Shown here: one piece after another, positions 16,826 through 24,404 of the stretch
Layout: the number at the start of each line of letters is the position of its first letter
How positions within the stretch are numbered: position 1 is the first letter of the stretch
Origin: Opitutaceae bacterium
GTDB lineage: Bacteria > Verrucomicrobiota > Verrucomicrobiia > Opitutales > Opitutaceae
Direction: 5' to 3'
DNA length: 64,000 nt
NCBI GenBank assembly: GCA_028284385.1
Contig: JANQRT010000068.1
Location: forward strand, 186,001 to 250,000
Position numbers and translations under genes: made by a program
Notes under the pieces: generated by a model
Told to the model about the DNA's origin: nothing
Databases searched by the model: none
The model's input: the letters and a program-made list of their open reading frames with translations, nothing else

Positions 16826-17605
16826 TTACTTAAGCTGGTAGCGGCTGATCATCTCCTTTGAAAGATTGCGATAGGCGGACGCTCCCGGATTCGTCTTGTC
16901 GTACTCGAAGATGGTTTGCCCAAAGGAGGGGGCTTCGCTCAATCGCACCGTTCTCGGGACCACCGTTTCGAAGACCTTGTCCGGCAGGTTCGCCTTCACT
17001 TCCTCGACCACTTCTCGTGATAGCTTCGTGCGGACGTCGAACATGGTCATAATGATGCCGCCGATTTCCAGGTTGTTGTTCACATCGGCGTCATGCAGCC
17101 GTTGCACGACATTGAGAATCTGTCCTAGTCCCTCAAGGGCCAAGTACTCGCATTGTAGAGCTACCAGGAGAAAGTCGGCCGCGGCTAGACTGTTCATGGA
17201 GAGCAGTCCCAGGGCAGGGGGGCAGTCGATGATAATGGCTCTGTATTTGCCTTCCGCGATGATCGGCTGCAGGGCGTTTTTCAACTGAAGCAGATAGTCT
17301 TCGCTTTGAGAAAGCTCGATTTCGGCCGCCGCCAGATCCACTTCCGAAGGGAGTAGGCTTAGGTTCTTTCTCCCGGTTTCGATGATCATTTCGCGAGCGT
17401 TCCCGCTTCCCGAAAGGGCCTGGTAGATGCTGCGACCTTCCTCCTTTTCAAAGCCAAGACCACTCGTCGCATTGGCCTGCGGATCCAAGTCGACTAGCAA
17501 AGTGGGGATGGCCTGATCAGCTAAAGCCGCTGCGATGTTCACAGCTGTGGTTGTCTTGCCGACCCCTCCTTTCTGGTTCGCGATGGTAAATACGGTACAA
17601 GCCAT
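16826..17605 (-). CDS. parA: ParA/Soj-family ATPase
   Basis: A 259-residue Walker-type ATPase. The deviant Walker A motif KGGVGKTTTAVNIAA follows FTIANQ, Walker B-like LLVDLDPQANATSGLG follows, and IIDCPPALGLLSMN is the switch II region. Such proteins bind DNA non-specifically as dimers and position chromosomes or other cargo. Normally a parB gene with parS sites is adjacent; none is visible, and the following genes are rnc, mfd and surA. It could be the chromosomal Soj separated from ParB, or an orphan positioning ATPase. Confidence 0.9.
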   Translation of the reverse strand: MACTVFTIANQKGGVGKTTTAVNIAAALADQAIPTLLVDLDPQANATSGLGFEKEEGRSIYQALSGSGNAREMIIETGRKNLSLLPSEVDLAAAEIELSQSEDYLLQLKNALQPIIAEGKYRAIIIDCPPALGLLSMNSLAAADFLLVALQCEYLALEGLGQILNVVQRLHDADVNNNLEIGGIIMTMFDVRTKLSREVVEEVKANLPDKVFETVVPRTVRLSEAPSFGQTIFEYDKTNPGASAYRNLSKEMISRYQLK

Positions 17606-17679
17606 CTTGGCGAATGTCTATGAGGCAAAATTCCTCCATGGCAATGGTTTAAGTAGAAAATGGAAATGGCCGGCGGGGT

Positions 17680-17735
17680 CTGCCTTCGCTTTCCGTTTCA
17701 GGAAAGCTACGGCGTGACAACAATGGGAAACCCAA
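17680..17735 (-). repeat. Second partial repeat unit near tRNA-Cys
   Basis: Read on the minus strand it has TTGTCACGCCGTAGCTTTCC and AAAGCGAAGGCAGACC, matching the middle of the unit next to tRNA-Cys (TGTCACGCCGTAGCC, then AGCGAAGGCGGAC). It is a second, incomplete copy behind the first, in the same orientation. Confidence 0.65.
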
Positions 17736-17737
17736 GT

Positions 17738-17851
17738 TGGCTTGCCAAGCCGTAGTCTCGTAGCTTCGAATTGGACTGTATACGTCCGCCTTCGCTGAAA
17801 TCGGCTACGGCGTGACAGCCTTCGATTCTACGCTTCGCTGCGAGCGAAGGC
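17738..17851 (-). repeat. tRNA-3'-end repeat unit, Cys copy (about 114 bp)
   Basis: Starts directly after the CCA of tRNA-Cys, in the direction of the tRNA. It opens with a GCCTTCGCTCGCAGCGAAG hairpin, has GCGAAGGCGGAC at 17795-17784 and CGAGACTACGGCTTGGCA at 17760-17743, and ends TGGCAAGCCA. The distances from the CCA (57 and 92 bases) almost equal those in the Tyr copy (56 and 90). Confidence 0.75.
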
Positions 17852-17925
17852 TGGAGGCGTGGGCGGGAATCGAACCCGCGATAGAGCTTTTGCAGAGCTC
17901 GGCCTTACCACTTGGCTACCACGCC
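17852..17925 (-). tRNA. tRNA-Cys (anticodon GCA)
   Basis: On the minus strand the acceptor GGCGTGG pairs with CCACGCC, followed by T and CCA. The anticodon stem GAGCT/AGCTC encloses CTGCAAA, so the anticodon is GCA. D-arm GCCAAGTGGTAAGGC and T-arm GGGTTCGATTCCC are normal. The 3' CCA abuts the repeat unit. Confidence 0.97.
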
Positions 17926-18104
17926 GGCTGAAAGCAGCGTCCTCTCCGAAATTGAGGAAGGCACAGACTTGCTATCGATGCTAAGGTTTCAAGTAGAATT
18001 TCAGGGAATCTTCGCTTTCGATAAACGCCGCTTGCGTTCCTCGATTCGCATTGGATCTGCGAAAAGACGAGTCTAGGAAGCCTCGTCCCGCCCGAGAGCA
18101 TGAT

Positions 18105-18875
18105 CTACTGAAACAGCTCCTGCCACACGGAGCGCGTCAGCGCCATGCGAACGAGATCGTGGCGGGCGCCGTCGATGGTGGCGTCTTCGAAAAAGACGCC
18201 TTCCAGGTAGAAGCCGAACTTTCCGTTTAGGTTGAGGTTGCGAATGTTGATATCGAGCGAGTGCATGTAGACTTTCTCGAATTCGCGGACGATAAAAGCG
18301 TAGTAGAGAAAGAGAAAGGTGGCTCGTTTTCCGATTCCTTTTCCTCGCATGCTGGGGTCGCCGACCAGCTTGCGCATTTCCAGTTTTCCGGAATCGGTGT
18401 CGATGTGGTGGGCTCCGATGATGCCGACAATGTTCGACTGGCAGGTAATGCGGAAAAAGGCTCTATCAGGTGATTCGAAGTATTCCTCCAGTCCTGCTTC
18501 TGTATCCGGAAATTGGGGATAGAAATATTTTCTTATCTCGGGCTGTTTCATCCAAGCGGTCAGCTGAGCGAGATCTTGTTTTGCCAGGGGAGCGATGGCG
18601 ATCTCCTCCATTTCCAAGCGTTGCCCTTGCTCCCAATCGTCCCGCACATCCTTGATGGCCAGGATTTGGCTATAGGTTTCGAGAGGGATGCGATTGGGGT
18701 TGCTTTTCAGGGCCACGTTGTCCAGCAAGTGGCCGGCAACGGTAAGGATTTCGGGCTCTTCCACGCCATACTTGATCAACTCCTGATAAAAGCCTTTGGC
18801 GACCAGCTTGAGCATCTGCTCGTGGGGGTGACGGGTCACTTGCGACTGCTCGTCCAGCTGGTACCTTTCGTCCAT
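18105..18875 (-). CDS. GNAT-family N-acetyltransferase
   Basis: A 256-residue protein. The C-terminal part, about residues 90-250, is a GNAT acetyltransferase of the RimJ/RimL-like type, with the acetyl-CoA-binding loop MRGKGIGKRATFLFLYYAF and late segments MHSLDINIRNLNLNGKFGF and FYLEGVFFEDATIDG. The first 85 residues are an extra helical region (HPHEQMLKLVAKGFYQELIK) that I do not recognise. Substrate is unknown; protein N-termini or small amines are both possible. It is a lone gene between tRNA-Cys and the TMEM220-like gene. Confidence 0.82.
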   Translation of the reverse strand: MDERYQLDEQSQVTRHPHEQMLKLVAKGFYQELIKYGVEEPEILTVAGHLLDNVALKSNPNRIPLETYSQILAIKDVRDDWEQGQRLEMEEIAIAPLAKQDLAQLTAWMKQPEIRKYFYPQFPDTEAGLEEYFESPDRAFFRITCQSNIVGIIGAHHIDTDSGKLEMRKLVGDPSMRGKGIGKRATFLFLYYAFIVREFEKVYMHSLDINIRNLNLNGKFGFYLEGVFFEDATIDGARHDLVRMALTRSVWQELFQ

Positions 18876-19009
18876 TTTCGCACTATGTGAAAAAGGCTCC
18901 TCTGGGTCAATCGCAAGCGTCGGAGCCTGTCCGATTTACGCTTTGGAAATAAACGTTCGTTAAAGAAATGCCTCGCCAAAAACCATTAGCCTAGGAATGC
19001 TTTCGCTCC

Positions 19010-19375
19010 ATGAGGATCTTGAATTGGATAATGGCAGTCGTCTTTCTGTTGTCGTTGATCGTTCAATACAATGATCCCGATCCCTTGGCCTGGATGATCG
19101 TTTATGGGATGGCGACCATGGTCTGCCTTCTTTTCGGGTTAAGGAAACTGCATTGGCGTTGGAGCGCGGGGGCCGGGCTGGTGGCCCTGGTCTGGAGCCT
19201 TTCGCTTTTTCCCCCGCTCTTCGCTTCGCCGGATCCCATTATTTGGAAAGACGTGTTTGTCGACGCGGCCATGAAAACGAGAACGGTCGAATACGTCAGG
19301 GAAATAGGAGGTCTTTGGATTATTGTCGGCTGGATGGGCGTGCTGACTTTCAGTAGCGTTAAGTCTCGGAACTAG
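19010..19375 (+). CDS. TMEM220-like small membrane protein
   Basis: A 121-residue integral membrane protein with four hydrophobic segments (about 5-20, 28-45, 52-70, 98-116). The conserved loop signature VQYNDPDPLAWMIVYG after the first helix is typical of the transmembrane 220 family found in some bacteria and in animals. Function is unknown. It is transcribed towards tRNA-Pro and has no obvious partner gene. Confidence 0.8.
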   Translation: MRILNWIMAVVFLLSLIVQYNDPDPLAWMIVYGMATMVCLLFGLRKLHWRWSAGAGLVALVWSLSLFPPLFASPDPIIWKDVFVDAAMKTRTVEYVREIGGLWIIVGWMGVLTFSSVKSRN

Positions 19376-19432
19376 CCTGATAAAAGACTAGACCTGAAAA
19401 GGGGGTCGATTTATAAAATTCGCCAACAAAGT

Positions 19433-19509
19433 CGGGACGTAGCTCAGCCTGGTAGAGCGCTACGTTCGGGACGTAGAAGTCGCTGGTTCGAATCCAGTCG
19501 TCCCGACCA
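19433..19509 (+). tRNA. tRNA-Pro (anticodon CGG)
   Basis: Acceptor CGGGACG pairs with CGTCCCG, followed by A and CCA. The anticodon stem CTACG/CGTAG holds TTCGGGA, giving CGG. The T-arm is CTGGTTCGAATCCAG. A fragment of the dispersed repeat begins a few bases after CCA, and an accessory cassette lies beyond. Confidence 0.97.
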
Positions 19510-19560
19510 CGCGTCCGTCGTAGCTCGAAGAGCGAAGCCGGATCCTTCGCTTAAGCAAAC
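19510..19560 (+). repeat. Dispersed repeat fragment behind tRNA-Pro
   Basis: Contains CGTAGCTCGAAGAGCGAAGC at 19519-19538 and GGATCCTTCGCTTAAGC after it. The first block is nearly identical to the insertion in queA. The remaining bases to 19739 hold no convincing gene, only a short palindrome (ATAACAT...ATGTTAT near 19566). Confidence 0.6.
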
Positions 19561-19739
19561 GCGCATAACATTTGTATGTTATTTGGAGATTGCGATTGAG
19601 CCATTGCGAAACCATTAAGCAGGCTCTTGGGGCGGGATTCGAGAGCTGGTTGATTTGCTTGAGGAGATGCTGGTTCTGGAGGAATTTCATATGATTGAGC
19701 CAGGGGAGGGTGTGGGGGTGTAGCGATTTTCGAGCTTAG

Positions 19740-20306
19740 TTACAATCCCCACGGATCGGGAGGTACACTCTCTTCCTCTTCGTTATCATCGTCTTTGGGA
19801 TCGGGTTCGGTCTTCTCGTCTTCAGGTTTCGGCAGGTTTGCGGAACTTAGGAATTGCACGGAAAAGCCCTTGGTCAAGTGGAGGTGTTGCCCCTTGTCGT
19901 TTACCTTTTCGATCTGCTTTTGGATGTAGGCATTGTTCTTGATGAGTTCGAGAAACTTGAGTTCTGTTCGTTGGTCCTCGTTAAGGTTGCCGAAGTGTTC
20001 ATCGATCATCTTGAAATGCTCTGACATAGCGCCACCCTCTTCTCTGGCAGCTTGGGCTTTCGCGAGATCCGCCCGAGCCGCGGCTTCCTTTGCCTCTGCC
20101 TTCAACTTGTCGCCTTCGCCTTCTGTCTTGTGAATTTTAGCTTTCTCAAAGCTCTCCCCTAGTTCCGGCTGTCTCCAAAGCCTGGGGACAAGGTTTCTCC
20201 AGAAGCCTTTCCAAGTGTATTTTTTCTTGTCGTCAGGGTTTTGCGGATCGACGCCGAACTTATGGAGCTGTTGTGTCTCCGTGTTCTCTTCTTCCTTCCA
20301 GCACAT
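19740..20306 (-). CDS. Unrecognised protein, coiled coil with acidic C-terminal tail (cassette gene 3)
   Basis: Not recognised. The 188-residue product has no signal peptide or membrane helix. Residues 50-95 are charged and alanine-rich with coiled-coil character (KLKAEAKEAAARADLAKAQA), then a helical part (FGNLNEDQRTELKFLELIKN), then a proline/glutamate/aspartate-rich tail ending SVPPDPWGL. Its ATG overlaps the stop of the preceding gene by one base (TGATG), so the two products are translationally coupled and likely made in related amounts. It is the last gene of the cassette by tRNA-Pro. It could be a scaffold or adaptor; that is a guess. Confidence 0.6.
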   Translation of the reverse strand: MCWKEEENTETQQLHKFGVDPQNPDDKKKYTWKGFWRNLVPRLWRQPELGESFEKAKIHKTEGEGDKLKAEAKEAAARADLAKAQAAREEGGAMSEHFKMIDEHFGNLNEDQRTELKFLELIKNNAYIQKQIEKVNDKGQHLHLTKGFSVQFLSSANLPKPEDEKTEPDPKDDDNEEEESVPPDPWGL

Positions 20307-20893
20307 CAGACTAAAGCGTGTTCAGGATTACGTGACTGCGCTTCTGAAAAAGCAAGGCCGCTACCGCCGATCATGCGGTAAAGGAGAGAGAGCTCAGCCA
20401 AGTAGTCGCCTATTTCCTCGGGCGTTGCTGAGCCAGGATCAATGATGATGGCGGAATCTGATGGTTGGACCTCATTCGGAACTATCATGCTAATCCCAGG
20501 CTGAGGCACGCTGTAAATCAACGATGCGCCACTCAATGGAAATTTATCATGTCCAACTGAAACATACCCCGAATTTCTAAAATTTATTAAGAGACGCTTA
20601 GCTATAAGTGATTCGCTTGCTACAGCCAATACAGTTAACGCTATTTCATTTAATTGCCTTATGGAAAATCCTATATTTAATGGGAATTCATTGATGTAAT
20701 CTTCAACCGTTGTTCCTATAATTCTTATAACCAAAGTCTCAATGGTATCCTCAAGTGGCTTTCTAGGTTGCATTTCTTGACTTCTCAAATTAGCAATTTC
20801 GCTTCTCCTCTTGATAAGCTGATCCGTGATGTCAGATGCCTTAATTGAATTATCTTCTAAGAAATCAATTAGTGTATTATATGTTTTTGCCAT
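20306..20893 (-). CDS. Unrecognised soluble protein (cassette gene 2)
   Basis: Not recognised. It is a 195-residue soluble protein. The N-terminal half is predicted helical and polar (TYNTLIDFLEDNSIKASDI), the middle is more hydrophobic (RQLNEIALTVLAVASESLIA), and the C-terminal part has a distinct block DPGSATPEEIGDYLAELSLL followed by YRMIGGSGLAF. The 5' two-thirds are visibly more AT-rich than surrounding genes, hinting at foreign origin. It follows gene 1 by 18 bases and is coupled to gene 3 by a one-base overlap. Confidence 0.6.
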   Translation of the reverse strand: MAKTYNTLIDFLEDNSIKASDITDQLIKRRSEIANLRSQEMQPRKPLEDTIETLVIRIIGTTVEDYINEFPLNIGFSIRQLNEIALTVLAVASESLIAKRLLINFRNSGYVSVGHDKFPLSGASLIYSVPQPGISMIVPNEVQPSDSAIIIDPGSATPEEIGDYLAELSLLYRMIGGSGLAFSEAQSRNPEHALV

Positions 20894-20911
20894 GTTGGGT
20901 TGAGTTGGATA

Positions 20912-21175
20912 TTATTTTTTCAATTCAAAGATGGTCCTGTCGATGTCGGCTTTGGCGGTAATGGAGTTTTTGACGACGGCGTTAAAGGAATTCGTTCCTC
21001 GGAATGTGCAGAAAATGGCAATATAATCTCCGTAGTCACTCCACTTTGTGGATACGTGTTCAAAGCTTGCTGGATTGTTCATTTTGGTATTGATGAGTTT
21101 TACGAGATTGCGATGCGAACCGTTCCATGAGCTAGGGTTATTTCCTATTATGTGTGTTATTCTCTGTCGAGACAT
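20912..21175 (-). CDS. Unrecognised small protein (cassette gene 1)
   Basis: An 87-residue protein without signal peptide. The segment SSWNGSHRNLVKLINTKMNN, then GDYIAIFCTFRGTNSFNAVV and a final TAKADIDRTIFELKK, looks like a compact alpha/beta domain that I recall at the C-terminus of longer envelope-associated proteins; here it stands alone, so it may be a trimmed version. It is first in the three-gene cassette. A 12-bp palindrome lies about 40 bases upstream of its ATG. Confidence 0.55.
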   Translation of the reverse strand: MSRQRITHIIGNNPSSWNGSHRNLVKLINTKMNNPASFEHVSTKWSDYGDYIAIFCTFRGTNSFNAVVKNSITAKADIDRTIFELKK

Positions 21176-21215
21176 AATTAAGCATTTGCCCTTAGATTTG
21201 GTTTTTTACCTATTG

Positions 21216-21227
21216 TAGACTAGTCTA
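21216..21227. promoter_or_regulatory. Candidate operator palindrome of the cassette
   Basis: TAGACTAGTCTA is a perfect 12-bp palindrome lying about 40 bases upstream of the first cassette gene and between it and the WYL regulator gene. Minus-strand TACAAT overlaps it and could be a -10 element. Binding by the WYL protein is inferred from position only. Confidence 0.35.
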
Positions 21228-21340
21228 TCAAAACCGTGGCGAAATTATTCCGCTCCTACTTGAAACACTTGTCGAAATTCTGAATCAAAAGATCTTTGAG
21301 GTCTTCAAACTGACTCCAGTTCAATGTATTTGTAATTATA

Positions 21341-22333
21341 TCACCGATACAAATCAGCCACTTTCTCCGCTTCGTGTAGGACCAGATCTCTCAGTTCTTT
21401 CGGTTCTTGGACTTCGGCTTGTTCTCCCCAGCTCAGTATCCACTGAGACACTTCAATGAGGCTGCCCAGCTGGAATACGATTTCCAGCTTTCCGTCGGGC
21501 GTAATCTTGGTTTCTTGCGAAGGGTGCCAAACGTTTTCCGAAATGTATTCAGTCAAGCATTTGCTGAAATGTATAACGACTTTATGCGAACCGCTTCGCG
21601 AATAAATGCCGAAACTGCTCCAAAGATATTCGTCCACTGAAAAATCGTCGGGGACCGTGAACGTCTTCTTTAGAATGGTGGCCGAGTGAAAACGACTTAT
21701 AAGAAACGTTCGTATAGCCTCTCGCTTGTAGTCCCAGCCAATCAAATACCATTTTCCCAAGTAGTTGGTCAGGTGATAGGGATTGATTTTGCGCGTTTCG
21801 GTTTGCTCGGCCCCCGGCTTTTTATAATCGAAAGTCAGGACGTTCTTGTCCAACGCGGCCTTGGTGGCGGTTTGCAGGATGGATTCGTCGACGCGAGAAA
21901 GTCTTCCTTGGCGGAAGGAAATGGTTTCGCTCAGATCGTCGAGGTTCGCGGTGATGGTGTCTGGCAAACTGGCGGCGAGCTTGTTGAAGGCGTTCTCCAG
22001 CGGCTTTTCGAAAGGAGTCCCTTTGTAGTGGTCGAGCGACTTCCGAGCGATGCTCAAGGCCAGCAGCTCGCCTTCGGAAATATCGATGGTGGGCAGACTT
22101 TCCACCTCACGCGTGTAGCAATAGCCATGATGCGATGGTTCGTAGTCGATGGGCATCAGCATGCGGTCCCGCATGAAATCGATGTCCCTGCTGATGGTCT
22201 TGGAACTCACTTCCAGCTCTCTGGCTAGGCTACTGCAATTGGGAAAGCCTCCCTTCTTCAGAGCGTTGTGGATGAGCAGCATTCGCTCGATGGCAGGCCG
22301 CTTTAGGCTGTGTATTCGCGCGTTTATCCCCAT
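21341..22333 (-). CDS. WYL-domain transcriptional regulator
   Basis: A regulator of about 330 residues. The N-terminal helix-turn-helix (YafY-like) covers residues 5-60 (CSSLARELEVSSKTISRDID), then a WYL domain at about residues 150-215 (LGKWYLIGWDYKREAIRTF) and a WCX-like C-terminal part. WYL proteins sense nucleic acids or nucleotide signals and often control phage-defence or stress modules. The ATG at 22333 gives a normal N-terminus; a TTG at 22369 is the longer option. It lies upstream of the three-gene cassette on the same strand with a 165-base gap that holds a palindrome, and is divergent from the LacI gene. Confidence 0.88.
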   Translation of the reverse strand: MGINARIHSLKRPAIERMLLIHNALKKGGFPNCSSLARELEVSSKTISRDIDFMRDRMLMPIDYEPSHHGYCYTREVESLPTIDISEGELLALSIARKSLDHYKGTPFEKPLENAFNKLAASLPDTITANLDDLSETISFRQGRLSRVDESILQTATKAALDKNVLTFDYKKPGAEQTETRKINPYHLTNYLGKWYLIGWDYKREAIRTFLISRFHSATILKKTFTVPDDFSVDEYLWSSFGIYSRSGSHKVVIHFSKCLTEYISENVWHPSQETKITPDGKLEIVFQLGSLIEVSQWILSWGEQAEVQEPKELRDLVLHEAEKVADLYR

Positions 22334-22487
22334 TACCGTAGCAGTGCCGAAAATGCCTTTGGAATTCAACGCTTTATCTCTCCGATTGCGGATACTTTCG
22401 CTCGATAGCCGAATGGAAGCTTGCTTGAGGGCATGGCCTTTCTAGAAAGGGGCTTACCTATTCTTTCCGATTTCGCTATTGCATTTT

Positions 22488-22501
22488 CAAACACGTGTTT
22501 G
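22488..22501. promoter_or_regulatory. Candidate LacI-family operator
   Basis: CAAACACGTGTTTG is a perfect 14-bp palindrome centred on CG, the usual form of LacI/GalR operators. It ends 13 bases before the ATG of the LacI-type gene at 22515, so binding there would block that gene's own expression and perhaps the downstream hexuronate genes. Confidence 0.6.
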
Positions 22502-22514
22502 GAATATCGTGGCA

Positions 22515-23570
22515 ATGAGTTCGGATCCCGGCCCCAAAGTCAATACGACGTCCTCCTTGGCGCGGCATCTAGGTCTGTCTCGCTGGACGGTTTCTCGAGC
22601 CCTCAACGGGCATTCGGGCGTGAAGAGCGAAACCGTAGAGCGCGTGCATGCGGCCATGGACGAGCTTGGCTTTAGTCCGAACTTGCTGGCGCGAGGATTG
22701 AGGGGCGGTAAAACCGGTGTAGTTGGAATTTGCTTTCAAACGTTTGGCACTCCCGTTTTTTCGACCCGCCTGATCGCGCTGCAAAACGCTTTGAGAGCAA
22801 GTGGCTATCGAGCGATGGTCGAGCTGATCGATGGCGGGGCGGATTTAGAGAAACAGGCCATTCGCCATTTTCAATCGATGAAAGTGGAGGGCATCATTTT
22901 CGTGGGGGGACCGAGTTCGGCTAATCTGGCTTATGTTGAGGCGCTCGAAAAAGAGAATCTCATGTCGTTCGTTTCCATTGACCCGGTGATAGACAACCTG
23001 CTGCCGCAGGTAGTAGTCGATCGTGCTTGGGTAATGGACTTCATTCTGCAGCACCTTTTCGATCTAGGCCATCGAAAGGTAGCGTTTTTGGGGATACAGG
23101 AGGACATTCTTTATGGCGAACTTCGTCTGCAAGTGCTGCAGGAAACGGCTAGAAGACTGGGAATGGATTGGAAGAATGATATCGAAATTCTGACAGACGA
23201 CGCCTTTTCGGGCATGGACTATCAGTCTGGCAGAGGCTTGGCCGACAAGGCTTTGAAGGCGGGAGGATTCAAATCGACGGCTATTCTTTCTTTAAACGAT
23301 CAGGTCGCTATCGGGGCCATGGGTCGACTGCAGGAAGAAGGGGTCGCCATTCCGAACGACATTTCGATCGTGGGCTACGACAATCTGCCGGTATCGGCTC
23401 ATCTTCATCCAAAGCTGGCTTCGGTTGACCAGCGTATTGAGAAAATTTCTCAAGAGACGGTTTCGTTATTATTGGCGAATATCGATGGAACGCTGGCGGA
23501 TGATCAAAGACAAGTTTTGATTCGGCCTGATTTTATAAAGGGCGAATCGCTGAGCAGTCCAGCAAAGTAG
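22515..23570 (+). CDS. LacI/GalR-family regulator of the hexuronate genes
   Basis: About 351 residues. The N-terminal HTH and hinge (SSLARHLGLSRWTVSRALNG, then SGVKSETVERV) are typical, followed by a periplasmic-binding-protein-like effector domain (VGICFQTFGTPVFSTRL, then ISIVGYDNLPVSAHLHPKLA). The ATG at 22515 is chosen because it places the HTH at the usual distance; an upstream in-frame start at 22479 would add twelve residues and run through the operator. It precedes an SDR gene and uxaC by short gaps, so a uronate or a derivative is the likely ligand. A CAAACACGTGTTTG palindrome before its start suggests autoregulation. Confidence 0.9.
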   Translation: MSSDPGPKVNTTSSLARHLGLSRWTVSRALNGHSGVKSETVERVHAAMDELGFSPNLLARGLRGGKTGVVGICFQTFGTPVFSTRLIALQNALRASGYRAMVELIDGGADLEKQAIRHFQSMKVEGIIFVGGPSSANLAYVEALEKENLMSFVSIDPVIDNLLPQVVVDRAWVMDFILQHLFDLGHRKVAFLGIQEDILYGELRLQVLQETARRLGMDWKNDIEILTDDAFSGMDYQSGRGLADKALKAGGFKSTAILSLNDQVAIGAMGRLQEEGVAIPNDISIVGYDNLPVSAHLHPKLASVDQRIEKISQETVSLLLANIDGTLADDQRQVLIRPDFIKGESLSSPAK

Positions 23571-23604
23571 AGAATTTTGGATACAAAAATAGAGAATCGT
23601 AGAA

Positions 23605-24387
23605 ATGGAATATCTGGATAGTCTTTTCGGGCTGAAGGGGAAAGTAGCCCTGGTCATTGGAGGAACGGGAGAGCTGTGCGGAGCGATGGCGGAAGGTCTT
23701 GCTCAAGCGGGCGCGGAAGTCGCGCTCGTCGGCAGAAGCGAGGAGAAGGCCGCCCAGCGCCTGAAAGCGATTCAGGAGGCGGGTGGAAGCGCGTACTTCA
23801 AGCCGCTGGATCTTTCGAATGGCGACTCTGGCTTTGATAGCCTTCTCGAGGACGTTGTAAGGTGTAGTGGAAAAGTAGATATACTTGTCAATGGGGCGGG
23901 TATGAATGCCGCGACTCCCTTTTTCGATATTTCCGATGAAGAGTTTGAGGAAATCCTGAATGTGAATGTGAAAGCCGTATTCAAGGCTTGCCGCGTGTTT
24001 GGAGAACATATGGTCGAGCGAGGACGAGGCGGTTCGATTATAAACATTGGCTCCATGTCGGGCATCGTTCCGCTTTCTCGCGTGTTTACCTATTCATTGA
24101 CCAAGGCGGCGGTCCATAACTTGAGCAAGAATCTGGCTCGCGAGTGGGCGGAGCGTCGTGTACGCGTGAATACGCTGGTTCCTGGATTTTTCCCTGCCGA
24201 ACAAAATCGCAAAGTCCTGAACGAGGATCGAATAGCGAGCATCATGCGTCACACGCCGATGAATCGCTTTGGCAATGCGGAGGAGCTTATTGGAGCGACT
24301 CTTTTGCTGGCCTCGGAAAAAGCCGGTTCGTTTATAACCGGTCTGGAGCTGGTGGTTGATGGCGGCTACTCGTCCATGACGATTTAA
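23605..24387 (+). CDS. SDR oxidoreductase, probable D-mannonate (fructuronate) reductase
   Basis: A 260-residue classical short-chain dehydrogenase. The cofactor motif here is GGTGELCGAMAEGLAQAG, followed by NGAGMNAATPF, the catalytic Ser in NIGSMSGIVPLSR, and YSLTKAAVHNLSKNLA with the YxxxK pair. The C-terminus GSFITGLELVVDGGYSSM is standard. Placed between a LacI regulator and uronate isomerase, it most likely performs the reduction of fructuronate to mannonate, a step done by SDR-type enzymes in some bacteria. Substrate is inferred from context; a gluconate-5-dehydrogenase-like role is the alternative. Confidence 0.85.
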   Translation: MEYLDSLFGLKGKVALVIGGTGELCGAMAEGLAQAGAEVALVGRSEEKAAQRLKAIQEAGGSAYFKPLDLSNGDSGFDSLLEDVVRCSGKVDILVNGAGMNAATPFFDISDEEFEEILNVNVKAVFKACRVFGEHMVERGRGGSIINIGSMSGIVPLSRVFTYSLTKAAVHNLSKNLAREWAERRVRVNTLVPGFFPAEQNRKVLNEDRIASIMRHTPMNRFGNAEELIGATLLLASEKAGSFITGLELVVDGGYSSMTI

Positions 24388-24404
24388 TTCCCAAGCAAAG
24401 CCGT

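Noticed and set aside
19460..19690. Minus-strand frame ending GTTGFEPATSTSRT over tRNA-Pro
   Set aside because: This peptide is the well-known antisense translation of a tRNA-Pro gene; the rest of the frame has no protein-like features.
20900..21130. Plus-strand 76-residue frame opposite cassette gene 1
   Set aside because: It mirrors the minus-strand gene, which has better spacing to its neighbours and a sensible product.
19433..22333. Integrative element with tRNA-Pro as attachment site
   Set aside because: No integrase gene and no direct repeat of the tRNA 3' end was found on the far side of the cassette.
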